A stretch of 64,000 nt of DNA. It comes from Streptomyces sp. NBC_01241. GTDB taxonomy: Bacteria > Actinomycetota > Actinomycetes > Streptomycetales > Streptomycetaceae. Below, piece by piece: positions 8,596-16,337 of the stretch. Below the pieces are notes generated by a model. The model was not told the DNA's origin and did not search any database. It was given only the letters and a program-made list of their open reading frames with translations. Position 1 is the stretch's first letter. Every line of letters starts with the position of its first letter. Made by a program: the position numbers and the translations under genes. The stretch lies in NCBI RefSeq assembly GCF_041435435.1, contig NZ_CP108494.1:4126501-4190500 (forward strand), in the 5' to 3' direction.

Positions 8596-9263
8596 TCGAG
8601 CCGCAGATCGGCGAGCTGCTGCTCGAACGGCACGACCTCGTCGTCGAGCCCGAGCGTCCTCGGCGCCCCGGAGACCGCCCGGCCACCCGCGATCATGGCG
8701 GCGAGCTCGCCGCCCGCGCGCCGGATGCGGGACGGCAGGCCGTCGGTGTACTCGTCGCCGGACGAGCCCCAGTCCTCCGACGCCGCGTACACGGAGGTCG
8801 GTACGACGGTGGCCCGCAGGTACGCGAAGAGCGGGCGCATCGCGTGTTCCAGGACGAGCGAGTGGCGGGCGGTGCCGCCCGTCGCCGCGATGACGACGGG
8901 CTTGCCGGTCAGCGCCGTGTTGTCGATCAGATCGAAGAACGACTTGAACAGTCCGCTGTACGAGGCGGTGAAGACGGGCGAGACGGCGATCAGTCCGTCC
9001 GCCTCCGCCACCTCCTTGATCGCCTGCTCCAGGGCGCTCGGCGGGAACCCGGCCACCAGGTGGTTGGCGATGTCGACGGCCAGGTCGCGCAGCTCGATCA
9101 CCCGGACCTCGACCGTGCGGTCCTGTTCGGCCAGCAGGCGTTCGCGGGCGGCGCCGGCCAGCCGCTCGGCCAGCAGCCGGGTCGAGGAGGGGCTGGAGAG
9201 CCCGGCCGATACGGCGACGATCCGCAGGGGTTCGGTGGCGAACACGGTGGACGTGGTGGACAC
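8592..9263 (-). CDS. NAD(P)H-dependent FMN reductase, CE1759 family
   Basis: A 223-residue flavodoxin-like reductase. The flavin phosphate loop is near the N-terminus (VSAGLSSPSSTRLLAERL), followed by VSPVFTASYSGLFKSFFDLID and VIAATGGTARHSLVLEHAMRPLFAYLRA, all typical of the NADPH-dependent FMN reductase fold. It would supply reduced FMN to the luciferase-like monooxygenase encoded immediately upstream. GTG 9263 lies 5 bases after that gene's stop, indicating translational coupling. The CE1758/CE1759 pairing is an established two-gene arrangement; its physiological substrate is unknown to me. Confidence 0.9.
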   Translation of the reverse strand: MSTTSTVFATEPLRIVAVSAGLSSPSSTRLLAERLAGAARERLLAEQDRTVEVRVIELRDLAVDIANHLVAGFPPSALEQAIKEVAEADGLIAVSPVFTASYSGLFKSFFDLIDNTALTGKPVVIAATGGTARHSLVLEHAMRPLFAYLRATVVPTSVYAASEDWGSSGDEYTDGLPSRIRRAGGELAAMIAGGRAVSGAPRTLGLDDEVVPFEQQLADLRLD

Positions 9264-9268
9264 GGCGA

Positions 9269-10360
9269 TCAGATCTCCTTCGTGGCCGTACGGGCGGCGG
9301 CGACGGCCGGGTGCACGGGGGCGGAGTCCGGGACTCCGGCCGGCCGCAGGTTGGCGAACTCCTTGCGCAGCACCGGGACGACCTCCTCGCCGAGGATGTC
9401 GAGCTGCTCCAGGACCGTCTTCAGCGGCAGTCCCGCGTGGTCCATCAGGAACAGCTGGCGCTGGTAGTCGCCGACGGCGTCCCGGAAGGACAGGGTCCGC
9501 TCGATGACTTCCTGCGGCGAGCCGACGGTCAGCGGGGTCTGCTGCGTGAAGTCCTCCATCGAGGGCCCGTGTCCGTAGACCGGCGCGTTGTCGAAGTACG
9601 GGCGGAACTCCCGTACCGCGTCCTGCGAGTTCTTCCGCATGAACACCTGGCCACCGAGGCCGACGATGGCCTGCTCGGCGGTTCCGTGCCCGTAGTGCGC
9701 GTACCGCTGCCGGTAGAGGTTGACCATCTTCCTGGTGTGCTCGATGGGCCAGAAGATGTTGTTGTGGAAGAAGCCGTCGCCGTAGTACGCGGCCTGCTCG
9801 GCGATCTCCGGGGAGCGGATCGAGCCGTGCCAGACGAACGGCGGGACGCCGTCCAGGGGGCGGGGGGTCGCGGTGAAGGACTGGAGCGGCGTACGGAACT
9901 TGCCCTCCCAGTCCACGACGTCCTCGCGCCACAGCTTGTGCAGCAGGGCGTAGTTCTCGATGGCGAGCGGGATGCCCTGGCGGATGTCCTTGCCGAACCA
10001 GGGGTAGACCGGGCCGGTGTTGCCGCGTCCCATCATCAGGTCGACGCGGCCGTCCGCGAGGTGCTGGAGCGTCGCGTAGTCCTCGGCGATCTTCACCGGG
10101 TCGTTGGTGGTGATGAGCGTCGTGGACGTGGACAGGGTGATGTGGTCGGTGCGGGCGGCGATGTAGCCGAGCGTGGTCGTCGGGGAGGACGGGACGAACG
10201 GCGGGTTGTGGTGCTCGCCGGTCGCGAAGACGTCCAGACCGACCTCCTCCGCCTTCTGCGCGATGGCGATGGTGGCCTTGATCCGCTCGTGCTCGCTCGG
10301 TGTCCTGCCGGTCGTCGGGTCGGTGGTGACGTCTCCGACGGTGAAGATCCCGAACTCCAT
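9269..10360 (-). CDS. LLM-class flavin-dependent oxidoreductase, CE1758 family
   Basis: A 363-residue luciferase-like monooxygenase (TIM barrel, FMNH2-dependent). It begins MEFGIFTVGDVTTDPTTGRTP and has GEHHNPPFVPSSP, the LMMGRGNTGPVYPW flavin-binding stretch, and FVWHGSIRSPEIAEQAAYYGDGFFHNN. ATG 10360 is preceded by CGGAGG at 8-9 bases. It uses reduced FMN and O2 on an unidentified substrate. It forms a two-gene operon with the flavin reductase downstream. Confidence 0.9.
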   Translation of the reverse strand: MEFGIFTVGDVTTDPTTGRTPSEHERIKATIAIAQKAEEVGLDVFATGEHHNPPFVPSSPTTTLGYIAARTDHITLSTSTTLITTNDPVKIAEDYATLQHLADGRVDLMMGRGNTGPVYPWFGKDIRQGIPLAIENYALLHKLWREDVVDWEGKFRTPLQSFTATPRPLDGVPPFVWHGSIRSPEIAEQAAYYGDGFFHNNIFWPIEHTRKMVNLYRQRYAHYGHGTAEQAIVGLGGQVFMRKNSQDAVREFRPYFDNAPVYGHGPSMEDFTQQTPLTVGSPQEVIERTLSFRDAVGDYQRQLFLMDHAGLPLKTVLEQLDILGEEVVPVLRKEFANLRPAGVPDSAPVHPAVAAARTATKEI

Positions 10361-10379
10361 GGCGCCCGCCTCCGTTTTT

Positions 10380-10393
10380 GTTGAACGTTGAAC
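10380..10393. promoter_or_regulatory. Direct repeat upstream of the LLM/FMN reductase operon
   Basis: GTTGAAC occurs twice in tandem, with a further TGTGAAC-like copy ~7 bases on, in an unusually A+T-rich patch 20 bases above the operon's start codon. It could be a repressor site overlapping the promoter. No regulator gene is adjacent, so the assignment is tentative. Confidence 0.35.
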
Positions 10394-10594
10394 TATGTGA
10401 ACACACCCTACAACGGAACGCCCCCCTGACCTATTCCGCACCGGCGGGGCGGGCCGGGGCAGTGCATACCCTGGACACGCCGCGGAGGCCGGGTGCGCCC
10501 CTGTCGGACGGAGGCGGGCCGTGAGGCGAGGGCAGCGAGAGCGAGCACTGGAAGGAGCGCGGCACGGCATGCTGGGTTTCTTTTCGGTTCTGAA

Positions 10595-11992
10595 TCAGCC
10601 GTCGGCGTCGGGGTTGGGGGTGGAACGGCGTGCGGTGTCGCTGATGCGGATCAGGATGCCGACAAGGGCCCAGTTGGCGATGACGGAGGAACCGCCGTAC
10701 GCCAGGAACGGCATCGTCATACCGGTCAGCGGGATCAGGCCCGTCACACCCCCGGCGACGACGAAGACCTGCAGCGCGAACGCGCCCGACAGGCCGATGG
10801 CGAGCAGCTTGCCGAACGGGTCGCGGGCCGCGAGGGCGGTGCGTATGCCGCGCTCCACGATCAGGCCGTAGATCAGCAGGATCGCCATGATGCCCGTCAG
10901 GCCCAGTTCCTCGCCGAAGGTGGCGAGGACGAAGTCGGAGTTGGCAGCAAACCGGATGAGGTCGGAGCGGCCCTGGCCGAGGCCGGTGCCGAGGGTGCCG
11001 CCGGAGCCGAACGCCCACAGCGCCTGCATCGACTGCTCGGAGTGACCGTCCACGCCCTGGCGGCTGAGCAGGTATTCGCGCATGGGGTCGAGCCAGGCCT
11101 GGACACGTTGCTGGACGTGCGGCTCGAAGGAAGCGACGCCGACGGCGCCGACCGCGGACATCAGCAGACCGAAGACCATCCAGCTGGTCCGCTCGGTGGC
11201 GGCGTACAGCATGATGATGAACATTCCGAAGAACAGCAGCGACGTGCCGAGGTCGGTCTCGAAGACCAGGATCAGGATCGAGAGGAACCAGACGACCAGG
11301 ATCGGGCCGAGATCACGGCCGCGCGGCAGGTACAGGCCCATGAAGCGGCGGCTGGCCAGGGCCAGCGCGTCGCGCTTGACCATCAGATAGCCGGCGAAGA
11401 AGACCGCGAGCACGATCTTCGCGAACTCACCGGGCTGAATGCTGAAGCTGCCGACGTGGATCCAGATCTTGGCGCCGTATATGTCGGCGCCAAGGCCCGG
11501 GACCAGCGGAAGCAGCAGCAGAAACAGCGCACCCACCATGGATATGTAGGTGTAGCGCTGTAGGACACGGTGGTCCTTGAGGAACATCAGCACCAGGACG
11601 AACAGCGCGATGCCCATCGCCGTGTACATCAGCTGCCGTGGCGTGGCTGTTCCCGCCTGCTTGATCGACTGCAGCAGCTCGGACTGGTCCAGCCGCCAGA
11701 TGAGGACCAGGCCGAGTCCGTTCAGCAGCGTGGCCAGCGGCAGCAGCAGCGGGTCCGCGTACGGTGCGGACTTCCGTACGACGAGATGAGCGACCCCGGC
11801 CAGCAGGCCCAGGCCCAGGCCGTAGCTCAGCAGGCCGGACGGCACTTGGTTGTTGATGGCCAGGCCCACGTTGACGTAGGCCAACACCGGGATGACGACG
11901 GCGAACACCAGCAGCGCGAGCTCGGTGTTGCGGCGGCTCGGCGCGCCGACCGTGGATGTGTGGTGCGCCGACGTGTTCGTAGCACTGCTCAT
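10595..11992 (-). CDS. FtsW/RodA/SpoVE family cell-wall glycosyltransferase
   Basis: A 465-residue SEDS protein with about ten membrane segments. Family marks include SIQPGEFAKIVLAVFFAGYL, FETDLGTSLLFFGMF, the AFGSGGTLGTGLGQG loop, the DFVLATFGEELGLTG motif, and GLIPLTGMTMPFLAYGGSS near the end. SEDS proteins polymerise lipid II into glycan strands with a cognate class B penicillin-binding protein. No PBP, FHA, phosphatase or kinase gene is adjacent, so this looks like a stand-alone paralogue rather than the core ftsW or rodA. It has its own promoter region at 11993-12000. Confidence 0.9.
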   Translation of the reverse strand: MSSATNTSAHHTSTVGAPSRRNTELALLVFAVVIPVLAYVNVGLAINNQVPSGLLSYGLGLGLLAGVAHLVVRKSAPYADPLLLPLATLLNGLGLVLIWRLDQSELLQSIKQAGTATPRQLMYTAMGIALFVLVLMFLKDHRVLQRYTYISMVGALFLLLLPLVPGLGADIYGAKIWIHVGSFSIQPGEFAKIVLAVFFAGYLMVKRDALALASRRFMGLYLPRGRDLGPILVVWFLSILILVFETDLGTSLLFFGMFIIMLYAATERTSWMVFGLLMSAVGAVGVASFEPHVQQRVQAWLDPMREYLLSRQGVDGHSEQSMQALWAFGSGGTLGTGLGQGRSDLIRFAANSDFVLATFGEELGLTGIMAILLIYGLIVERGIRTALAARDPFGKLLAIGLSGAFALQVFVVAGGVTGLIPLTGMTMPFLAYGGSSVIANWALVGILIRISDTARRSTPNPDADG

Positions 11993-12282
11993 CGTGTGAC
12001 AGAGCCCCTCACGGCTTGCCTACTGCTGACTGCTGACCGCACCGCGAGACGACCTTCTGCTCTTCCTTCGAGAGACCGGGGCTGGGAGTGGGTGCGGTAG
12101 CGGTCCTGGACGGGGATGGCGACATCGAAGCCGGCGGAGTCGGCGGAGTCGGTACCGCTGTGGCCTTGGATGCCGTCCTAGACGTGAAGAAAGCATGTGT
12201 GGTTCCTGTGGCCGTTGTACCGCTGGTGACCAGCAGCTCCGGGACAGGTCGGCCACGCCCGTCGATGCACCACCGCTCGGCC

Positions 12283-12420
12283 GGTGGGCCACCGGGCCTG
12301 GACGCCAACGAGTCCGCCGGCGGCAAGTACGGCGCGTTCGTGACGAACGAGCGCGTCCTCGACACCGAGAAGTACAGCGTCGACATCGTCGCGCCCGGTA
12401 CGGGGCTGACGCCGAACTGC
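12283..12420 (+). pseudogene. Remnant of a plus-strand gene, identity unknown
   Basis: Frame 1 over about 46 codons has codon use like a real gene (nearly all third positions G or C) and reads GLDANESAGGKYGAF then VTNERVLDTEKYSVDIVAPGTG. There is no credible start upstream, and the next coding-like stretch continues in another frame. I take it as an internal fragment of a decayed gene. No family recognised. Confidence 0.3.
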
Positions 12421-12421
12421 C

Positions 12422-12829
12422 CAGTTCCTCACCCGACAGCAAGCCGCCCATCTGTACGACAGCAGCCTGCCGGAGGGATCAGTTCTGCGTGCCGGGGCGC
12501 TGGGCGACTGGTCGTTCTGCTTTGAGGACTGCGGGGTCATGGGCATGATGCCAGGCCCCCTGTCCGCGCTGTCCTACGGCACGGAGACCTTCAGTGTCCT
12601 GCTGGGCGGGGACGGCATGAACGGCTTCGCTCACTGGCGTGACGGGCAGCGCACCGAGCGGTTCGAGCCCGGCTTCACCATCGCGTCCGCCCACGAGGCG
12701 TCGCACCGCGGCTTCGTCCACGATGGCCCAGAGCTGAAGCGGGTCAGTGGGCGCGCTGGCGGACCGCTGGGGGTACGGGGCGCGGCGCGGGCCCGGAAAG
12801 GTCGTGTGGGCGGAGTTCGGCTCCGTTAA
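12422..12829 (+). pseudogene. Truncated DUF6461-like gene
   Basis: This frame reads QFLTRQQAAHLYDSSLPEG, then GALGDWSFCFEDCGVMG and PLSALSYGTETFSVLLGGDG, then HWRDGQRTERFEPGF. Its order resembles the middle of DUF6461 proteins (short regulatory-type streptomycete proteins of unknown function). The N-terminal third is missing and the C-terminus trails into RARKGRVGGVRLR. It is probably a decayed copy, ending just before the trpS leader. Family match from memory, moderate to low certainty. Confidence 0.4.
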
Positions 12830-12838
12830 GCTCGGCCC

Positions 12839-12880
12839 ATGACCTCCGTACCGTGCCGAAACTGGTGGCGCTCCTTCTAG
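12839..12880 (+). CDS. trpS leader peptide (13 residues, two adjacent Trp codons)
   Basis: ATG at 12839 opens a 13-codon frame, MTSVPCRNWWRSF, ending with TAG at 12878-12880. TGG TGG lies at 12863-12868. A TAAGCT -10-like hexamer at 12827-12832 would put the transcript start at or next to the ATG, so the leader may be leaderless, as reported for streptomycete trp leaders. Stalling at the Trp codons when charged tRNA-Trp is scarce would alter folding of the RNA downstream. Confidence 0.85.
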   Translation: MTSVPCRNWWRSF

Positions 12881-12936
12881 GAGCGGCCACCTCCATCTGC
12901 ACGGAACAGGGCCGTTCGAAACGGACGGCCCTTTTC
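12864..12936 (+). promoter_or_regulatory. Ribosome-mediated transcription attenuator of trpS
   Basis: There are three alternative structures. The pause hairpin pairs 12864-12874 with 12880-12891 (one bulged G) and overlaps the Trp codons. The terminator pairs 12909-12915 with 12925-12931, followed by TTTTCT. An antiterminator pairs 12882-12888 with 12910-12916 (one G-U) and excludes both. This is the classical attenuation layout, and established work describes this mode of control for the auxiliary, indolmycin-resistant trpRS1 of Streptomyces coelicolor. The structures here were paired by hand. Confidence 0.85.
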
Positions 12937-13018
12937 TCTGCCCTCGTACGGGTGCGGATGCCGGTGGTCCCGGCGGGCCGTCCTCCACGCAACCAGCACT
13001 CGCGAGGAGAGGAACCCC

Positions 13019-14071
13019 ATGGGCAGCACCGTCACCACCGCACCGCCCGAGCAGCGCGCCACCGACCTGGAGGCGCGGATCCGGCAGGCCCCGGAGAAGT
13101 TCCGGGTGATGACCGGGGACCGGCCCACCGGGCCATTGCACCTCGGGCACTACTTCGGCACCCTCCACAACCGCGTCCGGCTCCAGGAGCTCGGGGTGGA
13201 CGTCTTTGTGATCATCGCCGACTACCAGGTGCTCACCGACCGGGACGTCGCCGACCGGCTCGGCGAACACATGGAGGGGATGCTGCTGGACTATCTGGCC
13301 GTCGGGATCGACCCGGCACGCTCGACGGTCTTCAACCACAGTGCCGTGCCCGCGCTCAATCAGCTGATGCTGCCGTTCCTGAGTCTGGTCTCCGTCGCCG
13401 AGCTGAACCGCAATCCCACCGTCAAGGACGAGATCGTGCACTCCCGGCAGTCCGCCGTCAGCGGGCTGATGTTCACGTATCCCGTGCACCAGGCGGCCGA
13501 CATCCTGTTCTGCAAGGGCAACCTGGTGCCGGTCGGGCAGGACCAGCTGCCGCACCTGGAAGTGACCAGGACCGTCGCCCGCCGCTTCAACGAGCGGTAC
13601 GGGACGGTGTTCCCCGAACCGGACGCGCTGCTCTCCGCCGCGCCGCTCCTGCTCGGGACCGACGGCACCAAGATGAGCAAGAGCCGGGGCAACTCCATCG
13701 CGCTCGGCGCCACCGCCGACGAGACCGCGCGGCTGATCAAGGGCGCGAAGACGGATGCCGAGCGGCACATCACGTACGAACCCGAGGCCCGGCCCGGGGT
13801 GTCCTCGCTCGTGCTGCTGGCGGCGCTCTGCCTGGACCGCGATCCGCACGCCGTGGCCGAGGAGATCGGCGGCGGGGGTGCCGCCGCCCTCAAACGGACG
13901 GTGACCGATGCCGTCAACAGCCGGATGGCGCCCATCCGGGCCCGGCGGGCGGAGTACGCGCAGGACATGGCGTACGTACGGTCGGTGCTCCGGGCCGGCA
14001 ACGAGCGCGCCCACGAGATCGCCGGGGCGACGCTGGACGAGGTGCGGGGGGTGATGGGCGGGGTGTTGTAG
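13019..14071 (+). CDS. trpS: Tryptophanyl-tRNA synthetase (auxiliary, attenuator-controlled)
   Basis: A 350-residue class Ic synthetase that charges tRNA-Trp. The HIGH motif is TGPLHLGHYFG near residue 40, and KMSKS occurs exactly (GTDGTKMSKSRGNS) near residue 218. RBS GAGGAGAGG precedes the ATG. The upstream Trp-codon attenuator matches the arrangement known for the streptomycete trpRS1 paralogue, which is induced by low charged tRNA-Trp or by inhibitors such as indolmycin. From this I infer that it is the auxiliary, inhibitor-tolerant enzyme; resistance itself cannot be read from sequence. It is transcribed alone. Confidence 0.92.
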   Translation: MGSTVTTAPPEQRATDLEARIRQAPEKFRVMTGDRPTGPLHLGHYFGTLHNRVRLQELGVDVFVIIADYQVLTDRDVADRLGEHMEGMLLDYLAVGIDPARSTVFNHSAVPALNQLMLPFLSLVSVAELNRNPTVKDEIVHSRQSAVSGLMFTYPVHQAADILFCKGNLVPVGQDQLPHLEVTRTVARRFNERYGTVFPEPDALLSAAPLLLGTDGTKMSKSRGNSIALGATADETARLIKGAKTDAERHITYEPEARPGVSSLVLLAALCLDRDPHAVAEEIGGGGAAALKRTVTDAVNSRMAPIRARRAEYAQDMAYVRSVLRAGNERAHEIAGATLDEVRGVMGGVL

Positions 14072-14081
14072 CGGCGGGCGG

Positions 14082-14174
14082 TCAGGTGGCGGCTTCCGGC
14101 CAGGCGCCCCGTGCCGCCACCTCCAGGATCCGTGCCGCGATGTTCCAGGCGTCGTCCGCGCCGCTGTGGTGGCG
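14082..14174 (-). pseudogene. C-terminal stump of a DEDDh 3'-5' exonuclease gene
   Basis: The minus strand reads HHSGADDAWNIAARILEVAA, like the HSG-DDA-N end of DEDDh exonucleases (ExoIII motif: the His and Asp are catalytic), then GAWPEAAT and stop. Upstream, the frame dissolves into a G+C-rich hairpin, so the ExoI/ExoII motifs are gone. The gene was probably truncated by the rearrangement that left the inverted copy of trpS sequence. Confidence 0.6.
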
Positions 14175-14210
14175 GCCCTCCAGGGGAGGCCCGCCACCTT
14201 CAGGGCCTGG

Positions 14211-14251
14211 GCCCGCCGGGCCCGGATGGGCGCCATCCGGGCCCGGCGGGC
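14211..14251. repeat. Perfect 19-bp-stem hairpin containing an inverted 28-bp copy of trpS
   Basis: Arms 14211-14229 and 14233-14251 pair perfectly with a GCG loop. The reverse complement of 14211-14238 is identical to 13923-13950 inside the trpS coding sequence (the MAPIRARRA region). The second arm repeats 19 of those bases in direct orientation. It may act as a terminator, but its origin looks like a small duplication. Confidence 0.85.
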
Positions 14252-14309
14252 AGGGAACGGGGACGCGGGCCGGCACCCGGATCTCGCGGGCCGCACGGCC
14301 ACCCGTGGC

Positions 14310-16307
14310 TCAGCGGTGCGTCAACGAGCCCCGCCTGCCGAGCAGTTCGGCCAGGCCCCGGCGGGTCGCGGCGATCACCACGCGGTCCTCGGGGCGCAGC
14401 ACGTACCCGGGATGCAGGTCCCAGACCAGGCCCGACGGGCGGTCCGGGGACGCGGGGGCGGGCATGGCCAGGTCCGGGCGGCGGTCCTCGGGCGGGGTGG
14501 CGTCCAGGGCGAGGACGCGCCAGGAGCCCGCCCGGAACGCCTGCTCCACCGTGCGGCCCTCCAGCTGCCGATGCCCCGCGACCTCGATCGCCGCGAACAG
14601 CATCACCTTCCGCTCGACCGGGATCGCGCCCAGGATCTGCCGGCCCATCATGGCGACCGCGAAGGACGGGGCGGCCAGGTGGGAGACGGAACGGGAGCGG
14701 GTCAGGGCCTGCGGGTGGGCGGTGCGCAGGGTGCGGTAGACGGCGGTGGCGAACTCGTCGTCGAACAGGCGCAGGGTGACGCGTAGATCCGGCTTGACCG
14801 AGCGGGCGTACAGCGCGGCCTCCAGGTTGGTGGTGTCGACGCTGGTCAGGGCGAGGAGTGCGCGGGCGCGCTGGATCTTCGCCGCCTCCAGGACACCCTC
14901 CTGCGTGACGTCGCCGAGGACCACCGGCACGTGCAGCCGCCGGGCCACGGGGATGCCGCGCGCGTCCGGATCGTCCTCCACGCACACCACGGGAATGCCG
15001 AGCTCACGCAGCCGGACGAGGACCCGTGTACCGATCTTGCCGAGGCCCAGCAGCACCACATGGCCGGAGAGGCCGCGCGGCGGGCGGCGCAGGGACGATG
15101 CCGTCCGGAGCGAGCCGAAGGCCTCCAGCACACCCGCCACGAGCAGCGGCAGCAGCATCAACCCGGCGACACCGGAGAGGAGTTGGATGAGCTGGCGGGC
15201 CGTGGGGTCGCCGATCGCCGGGTCGCCCATCGCGAACAGGTCCAGCAGCGTCAGATACGCGGCGTGCAACGGGTCGTCGCCGGTGGTGAGCGTGGACGCG
15301 ACGGCGAGGCCCAGCACGGCCAGCCCGACCCCCAGCGCCGACCAGCGCAGCCGCCGCGAGAAGAACTGGCTGAGCGGCGCTCCCCTGCCGCTCATCCGGG
15401 GCGACGGACCGGCCGGGCCCGCCTGGCTGACCGCTTCCAGGACGACCGTGCCGCGGCCCGTGGCAGCGGCCACCTGCCGTTCGTCGGGCAGGAGTTGGGG
15501 CCCTTCGTCGCCGCTGCTGTCGGAGCCCTCCGTGCCCGCCGGGTCGTGGGTGGTGGAGGAGAGCAGCGCGAGGGTGCACAGGCCGGGGTCGGCGGTCCGG
15601 CCGCCCTGGGGCGGGGTGCGTTCGGCGGCGCGCAGCAGCAGGCCCTCCGCCTGGATGACCTTGCTGGAGCCGGTGAGGGCGGTCGCCGCGAGGGCGGGCG
15701 CGGCGGTGTCGGCATCGGAGAGGACGGTGGTCGAGGTGTCCAGCGCGGCCCGGTCGAGACCGGGTGCGGCGACGGCGGCGGCCTGGTCGAGCAAAGTTTC
15801 CAGATACTGGCCCAGCTTGCGGTTGTAGAGCCGGATGACCAGCCGGAGACGGGGGTTGAGACGGCGGGCGGCCAGCGCGGCGCGGATGTTGCGCTCGTCG
15901 TCGTCGTAGACCAGGGCCAGCGCGGCGGCCTGTGCGACGCCGGCCTCCTCGAACACCTCGTCGGAGGGCTCCGCCGCCTCCAGGATGCGCACCGCTTCCA
16001 CTCCGGCGTTGGTGTCGCCGCTCCCCGGAGCGGCGGGCCAGCTGGTCCCGCCGTTGCGGTTCATCGCCTGCGACATCCGGCCGAACAGGGCCGCCGCCCG
16101 GCCCCGCCCGGTCAGTGGCAGTTCCGGCCGGTGCTCGTCGCGTCCGGGCGGCAGGACGAGGGTGACCCGTTCTCCGTACACATAGCGCAGCTCGCCGGCG
16201 AGCCGCTGGGCCAGCGCGTCGTCGCCGCAGACGACCATGTGTCCGCTGAACGGGGAGCGTTGGGGCTGATGGGACTGTTGGGGAAGTGGAGGCACGGGAC
16301 CCAGCAT
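14310..16307 (-). CDS. Two-RCK NAD-binding channel-like protein (CASTOR/POLLUX-like)
   Basis: A 665-residue protein with a first Rossmann/RCK unit (~20-180, GHMVVCGDDALAQRLAGEL). A central region follows with two or three membrane segments and a pore-like stretch (LDLFAMGDPAIGDPT). A second Rossmann/RCK unit (HVVLLGLGKIGTRVLVRL, then VVLGDVTQEGVLEAA, ~415-550) and a regulatory C-terminus complete it. The layout fits potassium-channel or TrkA-like NAD(H)-gated transport proteins. The canonical TVGYG filter is not seen, so ion selectivity is open. The ATG at 16307 lies 30 bases beyond the end of the large ATPase gene on the same strand, so it may be co-transcribed with it. Confidence 0.75.
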   Translation of the reverse strand: MLGPVPPLPQQSHQPQRSPFSGHMVVCGDDALAQRLAGELRYVYGERVTLVLPPGRDEHRPELPLTGRGRAAALFGRMSQAMNRNGGTSWPAAPGSGDTNAGVEAVRILEAAEPSDEVFEEAGVAQAAALALVYDDDERNIRAALAARRLNPRLRLVIRLYNRKLGQYLETLLDQAAAVAAPGLDRAALDTSTTVLSDADTAAPALAATALTGSSKVIQAEGLLLRAAERTPPQGGRTADPGLCTLALLSSTTHDPAGTEGSDSSGDEGPQLLPDERQVAAATGRGTVVLEAVSQAGPAGPSPRMSGRGAPLSQFFSRRLRWSALGVGLAVLGLAVASTLTTGDDPLHAAYLTLLDLFAMGDPAIGDPTARQLIQLLSGVAGLMLLPLLVAGVLEAFGSLRTASSLRRPPRGLSGHVVLLGLGKIGTRVLVRLRELGIPVVCVEDDPDARGIPVARRLHVPVVLGDVTQEGVLEAAKIQRARALLALTSVDTTNLEAALYARSVKPDLRVTLRLFDDEFATAVYRTLRTAHPQALTRSRSVSHLAAPSFAVAMMGRQILGAIPVERKVMLFAAIEVAGHRQLEGRTVEQAFRAGSWRVLALDATPPEDRRPDLAMPAPASPDRPSGLVWDLHPGYVLRPEDRVVIAATRRGLAELLGRRGSLTHR

Positions 16308-16337
16308 GCCTTGCTCCTCTCCGTCGCACCTGGCCGA

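Noticed and set aside
12009..12386. Minus-strand frame opposite the decayed region
   Set aside because: Codon use favours the plus-strand fragments; no domain or RBS on the minus strand.
14082..14276. 64-residue protein on the minus strand
   Set aside because: Only its second half is exonuclease-like; the first half is translated from the hairpin and lacks codon bias and a start site.
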